From: Sporopachydermia quercuum
Taxonomy: Eukaryota; Ascomycota; Sporopachydermiomycetes; Sporopachydermiales; Sporopachydermiaceae
DNA: 64,000 nucleotides
Assembly (NCBI GenBank): GCA_001599295.1
Contig: BCGN01000004.1
Coordinates: 1,427,676 to 1,491,675, forward strand
Reading direction: 5' to 3'
Within the stretch, counting starts at the first letter, position 1, and every line of letters begins with the position of its first letter. The notes under the pieces were generated by a model that saw only the letters and a list, made by a program, of their open reading frames with translations, searched no databases and was not told the origin of the DNA. Both the position numbers and the translations under genes were made by a program. Positions 1 through 9,505 of this stretch are shown piece by piece.

Positions 1-1
1 T

Positions 2-1828
2 GTATGCATTAATCAGTCGTTTGCACCTAAGAAGCAACAGTTACATGAAATGTGTGAAGACGGAACATTACAATTTCATTCTATAATACAATTGGATAAA
101 GCTTTTGATGTTTACCAAAGGATATATGGTTCTATGGATGTAATAAAGTACCATGTGTCATTTTTAACGAAATATCTATATGACCAATTGATACAATTGA
201 AATATCCTTCAACAGATGCACGTTTAGTTGAAATCTATACTAATGGTGACACTATTCATGACTCAACTATTCAAGGTCCTGTTTTATCATTTAATTTAAG
301 AGACATCGATGGAAACTATATTGGATATGCTAATTTTGAGGCTCTGGCTATTTTAAAAAAGATCAACATTCGTACAGGCACTTTATGCAATACGGGAGCT
401 TCTAGTAAATGGATTGGATATAATGATGACTTTATTATAGCTAATCATGGTAGAGGCCATGTGTGTGGTGATACAATGGACGTAATAAATGGTGTACCAA
501 CAGGAGCTATTCGGATTAGTATTGGTGCTTTCAACTGTACAGAGGATGTTGATGAGCTTATTTCTTTCATCAAAGAGTACTTTTTAGGTAGGGATTTTAA
601 CTTGGATCATAGACATGCTATGGCTAAAGGTAGCAAAGTGCACTATTCGGAAAAGGAGGAGAATATTGCTCATAATAAGAATAGGAACGAGGGTGATGAA
701 AGGGATCTCGCGATTCCCAATGGTACTACTCCTTTTACCAGTGAGGTCGTTTCAACGGAGATGCCCAATTCAATAGGTAACACATCTCAATCATTCTTAG
801 CAACACCAATCATTAAGTCTTTAGTTATTTATCCTATAAAATCCTGTTCACCAATTATATTAAGCCAAGGAAGATGGCCATTGGATCTCCAAAAGAATGG
901 TTGTCTGAAATACGATAGGGAGTTCTGTTTAATTAATCTATTAACTAAACGTATAATGACTCAAAAGCAGTACGGCCAAATGACAAGTATTTTTCCTTTT
1001 ATAAATAGTCAACAAACTATTATGAAGGTTTACCATAAGAGAAATGGAAATGATCATGATAGTACCGCTAGTAGAAGCAGCGACTTCATTAGTATTCAAT
1101 TACAACAAGAGACCAATTATAGCACAGAAATCATAGAATTAACATCAAATGCTTGTGAGAAAAGCAGCTTTATACAATTTTTCAAAGATGATGATATAAT
1201 CCATTTCTTCTCAAGTGCTATTGGTATCCCATGTACTTTAGCCAAATGCTTAGATGGAACAGCATCATCGAATCATGGAAATCAATCGTACATTAATCAC
1301 CCACCAAGCTCAAATCTATCGAGCAAATGTCCTTTTTTACTTATCTCAGAACCAAGTGTCGATCAGTTGAAACAGGACGTTGAAAACAATAATGGGGATT
1401 CTAGTAGTATTACTGCTCTCAATTTTAGAGGGAATATTATTATTGATAATGCTACCAATAATATGGCCAGTGGTAATGGTATTACCACTGCCACTAATAC
1501 TCCAAGTGATTATCTTACACCTTATATCGAAGATTCATGGGAAAGAGTCAAAATCGGTGATTATTCATTCCAATTGATTGCACCTTGTGAAAGATGTCAT
1601 ATGGTTAATATTAATGGCAATAATGGTAAATTACAACAGGAGCCTTATTTAACACTTTCAAAAAAGAGGAAATTTGGAAGAAAGATTCTGTTTGGTCAAT
1701 ACCTGAGATTTGCTCCAAGAGATTCTTTAATCCCAGGAGCTAATGGTAACCATAATGATAGTGACAACGACTATGCTGTTTGGCTGTCTGTTGGTGATAA
1801 GATCAGCGTTGAAAAGTATAAATGGTGA
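2..1828 (+). CDS. hxB: Molybdenum cofactor sulfurase (MOCOS/HxB-type), 5' end cut by window edge
   Basis: The frame is open to the first base of the window, so the gene starts upstream; 608 residues are visible. The visible N-terminal ~190 residues match the end of the class V aminotransferase (PLP-dependent cysteine desulfurase-like) domain of Moco sulfurases: DGTLQF, NIRTGTLCNTGAS and the HVCGDTMD-PTGAIRIS block. The Cys in TLCNTGA fits the persulfide-carrying Cys of the plant ABA3 family; two nearby family cysteines are Thr and Ser here. After a linker of about 80 residues come the MOSC N-terminal barrel (LVIYPIKSC) and a MOSC domain ending near residue 600 (APCERCHMVNING, FGQYLRFAP). The family adds the terminal sulfur to Moco for xanthine dehydrogenase and aldehyde oxidase. 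The PLP lysine would lie outside the window. Such genes are uncommon in budding yeasts. It is convergent with IRC5. Confidence 0.88.
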   Translation, partial: VCINQSFAPKKQQLHEMCEDGTLQFHSIIQLDKAFDVYQRIYGSMDVIKYHVSFLTKYLYDQLIQLKYPSTDARLVEIYTNGDTIHDSTIQGPVLSFNLRDIDGNYIGYANFEALAILKKINIRTGTLCNTGASSKWIGYNDDFIIANHGRGHVCGDTMDVINGVPTGAIRISIGAFNCTEDVDELISFIKEYFLGRDFNLDHRHAMAKGSKVHYSEKEENIAHNKNRNEGDERDLAIPNGTTPFTSEVVSTEMPNSIGNTSQSFLATPIIKSLVIYPIKSCSPIILSQGRWPLDLQKNGCLKYDREFCLINLLTKRIMTQKQYGQMTSIFPFINSQQTIMKVYHKRNGNDHDSTASRSSDFISIQLQQETNYSTEIIELTSNACEKSSFIQFFKDDDIIHFFSSAIGIPCTLAKCLDGTASSNHGNQSYINHPPSSNLSSKCPFLLISEPSVDQLKQDVENNNGDSSSITALNFRGNIIIDNATNNMASGNGITTATNTPSDYLTPYIEDSWERVKIGDYSFQLIAPCERCHMVNINGNNGKLQQEPYLTLSKKRKFGRKILFGQYLRFAPRDSLIPGANGNHNDSDNDYAVWLSVGDKISVEKYKW

Positions 1829-2810
1829 TAAGAAAGCTGTAGCCATGGTTAGATACGCGGATCAACGAATATGTAATAAGTGATCCGATGCAAATAAGGA
1901 AATATCAAACAAAAGGCAAGAATGCTATAATTAGCTTCCTGTCACTATTGTCATCGGGACAGTCGTTCAATAATAGTGGTATGTGGTATGTAGTATTAGT
2001 TGTAAATAATAATGAATTGATATAGCAATTTGCAATAAACTTAATGATAAGTGAATTATGAATAAAGATCCTAAAAGTAAAAAATAGGAGTAAAAAATTG
2101 ATAGTGTTCGTTAGCCTTTTGTTATGTTATGGGGATATAATGCTGTACTTGATAGTAATATTTGATAACATTAATGTATTGTAATAAGTAATTGCAGATT
2201 AATTGCATTTAATGTCAGTGTAGTGAAATAATTTTTGTTGCATTGCAATTATTGTCGACACAATTACAAATATAGTTACTGTTAGTTTTATTGCATTGAT
2301 TGCAATTAGCAACAATCCTATTTATGCCTATTGCGCGTTACAGCAAAAAGTAAATTTACTAATTGCAGAATAAGAAAAATGCAAAAACATAAATTGACCA
2401 AAACCATAAGAATTAACAAAAAGTCCATCTCCAAGGCAAACAATTTGAACATTTACTATTCTAACCGAAATACCTAATAAATGACAACATTATTCAAATA
2501 TCCTACTAACAAATACTATTCAATAAAAAATACTGAATAGAAATCATTATTTCAAATTTCCCTTATAATAATCTATACAATACACTATAAATTGTAATTG
2601 CATCTTAACGATTATGCCTTGACTATTAAATACTCAGTATTTAGACATTTAAACTATTGGCAATAGACATGCGCTGATTGACTAAGATATACTATAATAC
2701 AATGGCCCAAGAACAAAATCATCATACTACTAGCACTCTAAGTACTTCTTCTATGATTCAATTCAGTGAACTCTTTATACATAATCATTAACCTGTCCAT
2801 TAATCTATCC
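1829..2810. other. Convergent 3' intergenic region, Moco sulfurase / IRC5
   Basis: AT-rich spacer between two converging 3' ends. No ORF or RNA gene is visible. TTGCA/TGCAA motifs are clustered at about 2190-2370, some arranged as small palindromes. Nothing else is supported. Confidence 0.5.
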
Positions 2811-5800
2811 TTATTCTCTATAAAGTAACTTATCAAGTTCATTTTCATCTAATAACCTCGCATGTTCTCCAGCACCTAATGGTGCTTCCTTATGTAGCAA
2901 AACATCCAATTCTTTGATAACTTCCTTCTTTTCTTCTTCAGCATTCTTCTTAATAGATTCCTTCCGGCCACCAAACCTTCCAACTTGAATAATCAATTGC
3001 TCTAATTTCAACTTATTTCCTGCCCGATGTAACATAATCTGCTCAACAGTATTCGACATACAAAGCCTATAAACTTGAACTAATTTCTCTTGGCCTAATC
3101 GGTGTGCTCTGTCCATTGCTTGTAAATCCTGCTGAGGATTCCAATCCGAATCATAAATAATCACAGTATCTGCTGCAACCAAATTGATACCCAATCCTCC
3201 TGCTCTTGTTGAAATCAAGAATATATCATAACTAATTCTATTCTTATCATCACCATTCTCTTCATTATCGTCGTCTTCATCATTAATTGAGCTTCTCTTT
3301 CTCGAGAATTTATCAATTTGATCTTGCCGAGATTCCTGTGAAGTTGATCCATCAATCCTGCAAACATTATAGTTTCTATACAATGTTGCCCAATCTTCTA
3401 GCATATCAAGAGCCCTTGAGAATTGACTGAAGATCAATACCTTATGATTAGTTTTAATCAACATAGGAACAAACTGATCAACAAGTTTCATTTTACCACA
3501 TGAATTAACAATTCTATTATCGATTTTGACATATGAGAAAACATCTTCTACCTCATTTGGTTTGATTTGTTTTCCATGAGCATTCTTTGGCAAAATGTCT
3601 TGACATAGTTGCAAATCACCAAAATTGCCCCATGGGTCAAAGAATAAGTATGGCGAATTACAGACAAGTCTCATCTGCATAACCAGATTACCAAGTTTCT
3701 TCTCCCTTCCTTCTCTATCAGCGATGCTGAAAGCTTTCTTTATGGTGTTTAAATCGAAGGAGTATTTGTATCGTTTGGGCTTATGTCTCTTCAATGATTT
3801 AGAAGCTGAAGAATGTTTTGGTAATGGTTGCTCAGGAGTAGATTTAGTAGGATCAACAGTAAGAGAATCAGCATTAGTTTCAGCAGTAGCTTTAGTAGTG
3901 TTCTCAGCTGTATTTCCGGCAGCCTTTTCAGTAGTAGTTTCAGCAATTGCTCCATCTTTACTAGGATTACTATTAGTACTAATGCTAGCATTATTAGCAA
4001 CTGCATCATTCTCACTAGCTTTAGCACCAGAACTAGCAAGAGGAGTATTATCAACAGGTTTACCATCGTTAGCAGTATACTCATTAGCAATGTTCTCAGG
4101 AAGAGTATCAGCAGATTTGTCCCCCGCTTTATCAGTAACAACAACATCATCATTTTTGCTAATACCCTTACTATCACTATCAACTACCTCAATCGTATCT
4201 TTCTCTTTCTTTTTCTCTTGACCTTGAAATGATGATAAACTGTTATGATTGATACTACTAAACTGAATCTTAGGAATTGGTTTTTTTGAAACAGCTTCAA
4301 CTTCAGCTTCAACTTTGATTCCTGCACTATTAAAATTGATAGGACCTGAGTTATGGCTTGATTCATCATTCACTTGTTGATTGCCATTTTGCCGCTGTGG
4401 ATTTAATGAATTTGACGAATCGAATGTTTTTTCATTATTTTGAGCATCGCCATTATCAACAGTTGGAACAGTGGTAATAGCAGTGCTATCAGTATTATCA
4501 TTGGCAAGAGTAGCACCATTGCTACCATGAACAACTTCACTCTCTTTGTTTTTCTGTTTTGATTCTTCCTTTCTCTTTTCCTTTTCCCTTTCATAGCCAT
4601 CATCGTCAATAGTTAAATCAATTACTTCAGGAGTACTCTTCTTATTCCTCTTATACTCATCCTTGACAATTCCTTGACTATTCAACGTTGGTAACGAACT
4701 ATTATCAGATGGCATATAAATAGCATTTCTGATGCTACCAGGACTACGATAAACACTATTCTTTGCTCTTTGGAAAGCTGCATCAGTTAATCTTAATCCA
4801 TCTTTCATTGCATAGGCATGAGTTAATACTGGGAATCTGTCAGGTGGGAAAATTGAACTGCCGTTAGTGTATGGATTGTAGCCATCATGGGTGTCAACAC
4901 CATTCTTACTACCAATATTGTTCCTATAATCATTTGGTTCAATTGTAGGATCAGCAACTGGTAAAACACTCATTTTGCTTTCACCCGATGATGATCGTTT
5001 CGCCGTTTCTTCAAATTCGATATCTTTATCATCAGCATCATCAGCCATATCGGCTAGAACTCTTCTTCTATTACTTCTCTTCTTCTTAACCTTTGGCAAT
5101 GTTTTGAAGTATTGACTGTATAGTGTTTCACCCTCAGGTTCAGGCTCTGGTATAGCAATGGAAGCAGCTGTAACATTGATACTGGCCACAGGACTAGGAC
5201 TTACACTGTAACTATTATTTGAGCTAGGTATCGAACTAGTACTGTTACCATAATTACTGTAACTAATAGGATGTGAAATGACTGTTTTGATGATTCCTCC
5301 TGTATTGTTAGCTCTTTTCAAATAAGGAAGATCAATTGCAAAAGTTGGATTTTGAATAGTAGTAGCACTGGCATTTGTAGGGGTAGTACTTTTGCTGAAA
5401 TTACTCTCTTTGATAATGTCAACTACTGGAGTATTATTAACGATATATCTCTTAGGAAGCTGACCATTCTGTTTAATGACATTATTAGGATTGTTGGTAT
5501 AATTGGTACTATTATTGATAACGTTGCTGCTAATAGTACCACTGCTAGCACTACTGTTACTATTGCCTATAGTATGAACATTATTGTTGATGAAATTCGT
5601 ATTGATGATATTGCTACTACCATTGTTTTTGATGACACTACTATTAATGATATTTCTAGTAGCATTAGCGTTGTTGAAATTGTTAGTAGTGATAACATTA
5701 CTCTTCAAACTGTTATTGATATTATTACTATAGTTAATATTCACCTTATCGTTCTTGTTGTTCTTATTGCTCCTACTATTGTTATTCACCTTATTGATTT

Positions 5801-8294
5801 CAAATTGAATCTCCTTACCATACTGAGCTGTCTGAGGAACAGAAGCATGATGGAATGTTACTCGATTGACGTTCATTAGCTTTTGACCATTAGCACTGTA
5901 AACAGGCTGTTGTAGCGTGAAATTGGTACCACCATTAGCATTATTAACATTGATAACATTGCTGCCAACGGGATGGTTTGCGTTGATATTTATTGGAGTA
6001 TCTGATTGCATTGCATTTTGATACTCATTAGTTTTACCTAGCATTTCAGCCAAATATAATGATTGATTCGTTGCAGGACCCATTGGTTGAAAAGATTTTC
6101 TTTTCTTCTTCTGAGACTTATTCATATATTCATCATCTGAGTTCTGATCGGATTTGTTATCTTGATAATCTTCATCATTGCTACCAGCGGCTGACTCATC
6201 ATTTTCATTATCCGACCCTGAATCTTCAGGACAATCATTATTATCGTCATCTCCATCGTTAATTTCCGCCATTAGTTGCTTATTATACTTATCATAATTC
6301 TTCATTGAAAATATGACATCTTCTCTGTATTCCACCTGGGATTTCTTCTTCCTTCTTAATCTCCGCGTTCTACCAGTAATTCCATCATTGAATTGATCGT
6401 TTCCATTGTTATTACTATCAGAATCGACATCTCCATCATCGAAATCTTCGATACCATAATATTCTCTTCTGGCTAAATAAAGGTAATAAAAGCAGTCTCT
6501 TTCTAACAGCTTTTCTTTCTCCTTTAATTCTTCCAACGCCTTCTCAGACAATTCAACCTCAGCATTCGGTAGTCTTCCACAGTATCCTAGTGTTAATAAC
6601 TTTTCTTTCATACTCATACCAACAAGATAATCTAGAAGATTCAATGATGCCAATAATTTGAAATGAGAATTATTAACCTCATCAGGTGAAACATCATATC
6701 GTTGCCTATACATTGAAATATACTGATCTCTATCTCTAACAATATTAGCTTCAACAACTTTTGTATACAGCAGTTTTTGATATAAAGTCAACTGACCATA
6801 AATGATGAATTCTTTCTTTGGAGGAATAACGTTTTTCAGAACGTCACATTTTAATCTTCTTAGTAAGAAAGGCTTTAGGATTTGATGAAGACTAAGAATT
6901 AAATTCTGTTGTGCTTCTTTTGTCAATAATTCGTTACTCTCGGATGATGAACTACCGATCGATTCAACATCAAAATCAAACCATTGTAAGAACATATCCA
7001 AATCACCAAATACATCAGGCAGAATAAAATTAAGTAATGACCAAAGTTCATTAAGATTGTTCTGTAAAGGAGTACCAGTTAATAATAAACGGTTCGGAAT
7101 AAATCCGAAGTTTCTTTTCAAAACAGCCAATAGTTTACTATTAGTGTTTTTCAGTCTATGACCTTCATCAACGATTAGATATTTGAATGGGAATTTCTGT
7201 AGAGCCATTCTATCAGCCATTAACATTTCATATGAGCAAATGACAACCGCTCCGTTATATTTACTATACTTTTTGACAATAGCTTTCTCTCTTCTTGATA
7301 AATGTCGTTTCCTTCGAAACCGCAATAATTCAGTCTGTCTAATATGTTCCCGTTCCTTTGGCGATCCATAGTAAACAATAGCTTGAACAGTGGGAGCAAA
7401 TTTGTTGAATTCATTTTTCCAGTTCTGGACAGTTGATAAAGGGCAAGAAACAAAAAAAGGTCCCGGGTTGCCATTTTCAATCAAAAAGCATAAAAATGCA
7501 ATTGATTGGATGGTTTTACCTAAACCCATTTCATCAGCTAATATACCGTTCAAACCATTTTCATATAATGTGATTAACCATGATAGACCTTGCAATTGAT
7601 AATCTCTCATCGAACAGTTCTCCATTAATTCTGGTTGTCGAACTCTTATTCTTGATGAAGAAGTTGAAGATGAGGAAGATGATTGTTTTTTGATTTTTGA
7701 AGCTGATTTTCTCGCTGCTCTTCTTCTTTTTCGTCTTCTATTTCGTTGGACAATCCCTTCGTCATCATCTTCATTGCCATTGTTTTCCTCTGCATCTTCC
7801 TCGTTCTCTTCACTATTACTCTTTTGCTGATCATCATTTTCATCTTCTTTGTCATCAATGACCACGAGACACTTACTGAGAATATCAGAATATATTTTTG
7901 ATTTATCAATTAATAGTTTCAGTTTTTTCAGCTTTTTATCCGCTTTCAATTCAGCTATGGATTTAAGATTTTCAAGATGTGATTCACGATACTTTTCATT
8001 CTCATCAAGAATCGACTTATTCAGATCTTTATCTTCATCCTCTAACTGAGAGATTCCCTTCTTCTCAGCAATTGCTTTTTCATGTGCTTTTTCTTGATTA
8101 TTAATATTTGACAACAAATTTTGACGCGCTTCTTCTTTCTTTCTTTCGTTTTCGTCATTATCAACTGTTGTTAAGAACTCATCATCAGCGTCACGATTAG
8201 CACTTGTATCATACTCTTCAATGAAAACTGGTCCTAAGGGACCAAATTTACTATGGGGATCAGAAAAATCAAGTTTAACTGTTGACATTTTCAA
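2811..8294 (-). CDS. IRC5: SNF2-family ATPase Irc5 (HELLS/Lsh subfamily) with giant inter-lobe insert
   Basis: 1827 residues against about 853 in S. cerevisiae Irc5. The N-terminal ~215 residues are acidic and coiled-coil-like, with an Arg-rich and poly-Ser stretch. Lobe 1 starts near residue 228: motif I DEMGLGKT at about 254-261, motif II DEGH at about 376-379 (the Irc5/Lsh variant, not DEAH), LTGTPLQNN at about 405. It ends with the KPFLLRRLK region near 474. Lobe 2 starts only near residue 1532 (MQMRLVCNSPYLFF), then VLIFSQFSRALDMLEDW, RIDGSTSQ, STRAGGLGINL and the DRAHRLGQ arginine-finger motif. Between about 650 and 1530 lies an Asn/Ser-rich, partly acidic, low-complexity insert. Known role of the family: nucleosome translocase linked to cohesin loading and genome stability. 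It is divergent from RSC8, as in S. cerevisiae, and a MluI-box lies about 104 bp upstream of the ATG. Confidence 0.93.
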   Translation of the reverse strand: MKMSTVKLDFSDPHSKFGPLGPVFIEEYDTSANRDADDEFLTTVDNDENERKKEEARQNLLSNINNQEKAHEKAIAEKKGISQLEDEDKDLNKSILDENEKYRESHLENLKSIAELKADKKLKKLKLLIDKSKIYSDILSKCLVVIDDKEDENDDQQKSNSEENEEDAEENNGNEDDDEGIVQRNRRRKRRRAARKSASKIKKQSSSSSSTSSSRIRVRQPELMENCSMRDYQLQGLSWLITLYENGLNGILADEMGLGKTIQSIAFLCFLIENGNPGPFFVSCPLSTVQNWKNEFNKFAPTVQAIVYYGSPKEREHIRQTELLRFRRKRHLSRREKAIVKKYSKYNGAVVICSYEMLMADRMALQKFPFKYLIVDEGHRLKNTNSKLLAVLKRNFGFIPNRLLLTGTPLQNNLNELWSLLNFILPDVFGDLDMFLQWFDFDVESIGSSSSESNELLTKEAQQNLILSLHQILKPFLLRRLKCDVLKNVIPPKKEFIIYGQLTLYQKLLYTKVVEANIVRDRDQYISMYRQRYDVSPDEVNNSHFKLLASLNLLDYLVGMSMKEKLLTLGYCGRLPNAEVELSEKALEELKEKEKLLERDCFYYLYLARREYYGIEDFDDGDVDSDSNNNGNDQFNDGITGRTRRLRRKKKSQVEYREDVIFSMKNYDKYNKQLMAEINDGDDDNNDCPEDSGSDNENDESAAGSNDEDYQDNKSDQNSDDEYMNKSQKKKRKSFQPMGPATNQSLYLAEMLGKTNEYQNAMQSDTPININANHPVGSNVINVNNANGGTNFTLQQPVYSANGQKLMNVNRVTFHHASVPQTAQYGKEIQFEINKVNNNSRSNKNNKNDKVNINYSNNINNSLKSNVITTNNFNNANATRNIINSSVIKNNGSSNIINTNFINNNVHTIGNSNSSASSGTISSNVINNSTNYTNNPNNVIKQNGQLPKRYIVNNTPVVDIIKESNFSKSTTPTNASATTIQNPTFAIDLPYLKRANNTGGIIKTVISHPISYSNYGNSTSSIPSSNNSYSVSPSPVASINVTAASIAIPEPEPEGETLYSQYFKTLPKVKKKRSNRRRVLADMADDADDKDIEFEETAKRSSSGESKMSVLPVADPTIEPNDYRNNIGSKNGVDTHDGYNPYTNGSSIFPPDRFPVLTHAYAMKDGLRLTDAAFQRAKNSVYRSPGSIRNAIYMPSDNSSLPTLNSQGIVKDEYKRNKKSTPEVIDLTIDDDGYEREKEKRKEESKQKNKESEVVHGSNGATLANDNTDSTAITTVPTVDNGDAQNNEKTFDSSNSLNPQRQNGNQQVNDESSHNSGPINFNSAGIKVEAEVEAVSKKPIPKIQFSSINHNSLSSFQGQEKKKEKDTIEVVDSDSKGISKNDDVVVTDKAGDKSADTLPENIANEYTANDGKPVDNTPLASSGAKASENDAVANNASISTNSNPSKDGAIAETTTEKAAGNTAENTTKATAETNADSLTVDPTKSTPEQPLPKHSSASKSLKRHKPKRYKYSFDLNTIKKAFSIADREGREKKLGNLVMQMRLVCNSPYLFFDPWGNFGDLQLCQDILPKNAHGKQIKPNEVEDVFSYVKIDNRIVNSCGKMKLVDQFVPMLIKTNHKVLIFSQFSRALDMLEDWATLYRNYNVCRIDGSTSQESRQDQIDKFSRKRSSINDEDDDNEENGDDKNRISYDIFLISTRAGGLGINLVAADTVIIYDSDWNPQQDLQAMDRAHRLGQEKLVQVYRLCMSNTVEQIMLHRAGNKLKLEQLIIQVGRFGGRKESIKKNAEEEKKEVIKELDVLLHKEAPLGAGEHARLLDENELDKLLYRE

Positions 8295-8397
8295 TGTCGG
8301 TTATTCTTTGATGAGCAGCATTAATATAGTTGATTAATGTCGTTGGAACAGATTGTGCTTGTTTATTGGTATTTTCTTTGGTCCTGATATTGATGCG

Positions 8398-8403
8398 ACG
8401 CGT
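8398..8403. promoter_or_regulatory. ACGCGT (MluI cell-cycle box) upstream of IRC5
   Basis: A perfect ACGCGT lies about 104 bp upstream of the IRC5 start, in the divergent IRC5/RSC8 promoter. In other yeasts this is the MBF (Mbp1-Swi6) site for G1/S transcription. Function here is inferred from the motif and position only. Confidence 0.45.
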
Positions 8404-8632
8404 TTCTTTGAAAGTTGACGTTTATTTGCTTCGCGTTAAAGAAAATTTACTGTTTGACCGTGTTTAAGTAGCAAAATTGATCGTGTTGGTTACTTGAGTG
8501 NAGGGTACTGTAAGATGATGAGCTACAGAAGTTTCTTGCGATCTATAGGAAGGAAGAAGGAAGATTCGGAGCTGGAACTGGATATTGCCTTCCGTTGTTG
8601 GGACTTGAGTTAAGGTTCCGAAATCTTACCGG

Positions 8633-8663
8633 CGGAGGCTCAGCATTGCTAAATGAGCCTCCG
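8633..8663. repeat. Perfect 10-bp inverted repeat (hairpin) in IRC5/RSC8 promoter
   Basis: Arm CGGAGGCTCA at 8633-8642 pairs perfectly with TGAGCCTCCG at 8654-8663 across an 11-nt loop. The arms are far more GC-rich than the surroundings. No tRNA A/B-box context is present. Confidence 0.7.
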
Positions 8664-9505
8664 AGCTTTACCAATCGAGTAAAGATGAACAAAATAGGTA
8701 ATTTTTAGTGATTACATGATCTAGAAACACGTTCTCAAGGTATTTATAGTTCACGTAATCATTAATTTTCAAACATTGCTTAGATATGAAAGGATTTAAA
8801 TAGAGCTTTTATTGTGGTAGTAAAGCGCTCTGGTAAAAGATAAATATTGCTCAAAGTCTCTTCTTTATTTAGTATTTATTGTCTCAACATCTTCCAGTAT
8901 TTCAATCCTTTTCAAACTTATTGCAGACCCTGAACAGACAAAATCACAAGCCAACAGACCCTCTTGCAAAGACCCCTTTACCACCTTACATCCCCACTAC
9001 CTTTCAAGCACAAACCTCCCATCAAAAAAACACAACCAAAGGTGGTGAGTGAAGAAAGACAAATTGTTAATCAAAGAATAAACGCGCGTCAATGTTCAGA
9101 TATTGTGTATACAAATTCAACGCGGTATTTTATCAGAAGATCTTCTACACACGATTTGATGCTTTTAACAATAGACAAAGGCTGTTTTTTTTATCAGGAG
9201 AACAAATACTCTTGTAGTATATAGTTTGAGCCTCGCGTTTGTTGTTGTTTGAAATTGTCAAGTGGTCGAAGTGTACAGAGCAAACTGTACTTTATCGCTT
9301 GGAGTAATTGTAATCAAACATTTAGAGGAAACAGTGGTGGAGAAGGCCTTACAATATTATCAATTGATACTCATTTTCGTAGCAAGCTTACTTTGAATTG
9401 AGAGAGTTCTTCAGATATCGAATCATAAGGTAGATAGGTCCTCCTTGCGAAGCATAGAATCTCGGTCAACTGAAATCTAATTATACTGCATAAGAGTATT
9501 GCAAA

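Larger units (their letters stand above)
8295..9505. other. Divergent IRC5/RSC8 promoter region
   Basis: 1.2 kb of non-coding DNA between two divergent chromatin-remodeller genes. It holds the MluI box at 8398, a perfect 10-bp inverted repeat (8633-8642 with 8654-8663) in an unusually GC-rich patch, and ACGCG-like motifs near 9080 and 9120. An 86-codon open frame at 8964-9224 has no coding character that I recognise. Confidence 0.6.

Noticed and set aside
3625-4232. Long plus-strand frames inside IRC5
   Set aside because: They are antisense shadows of the low-complexity Asn/Ser/Thr-rich insert; composition explains them.
8964-9224. 86-codon frame in the RSC8 promoter
   Set aside because: No recognisable protein features, and located in the divergent promoter.
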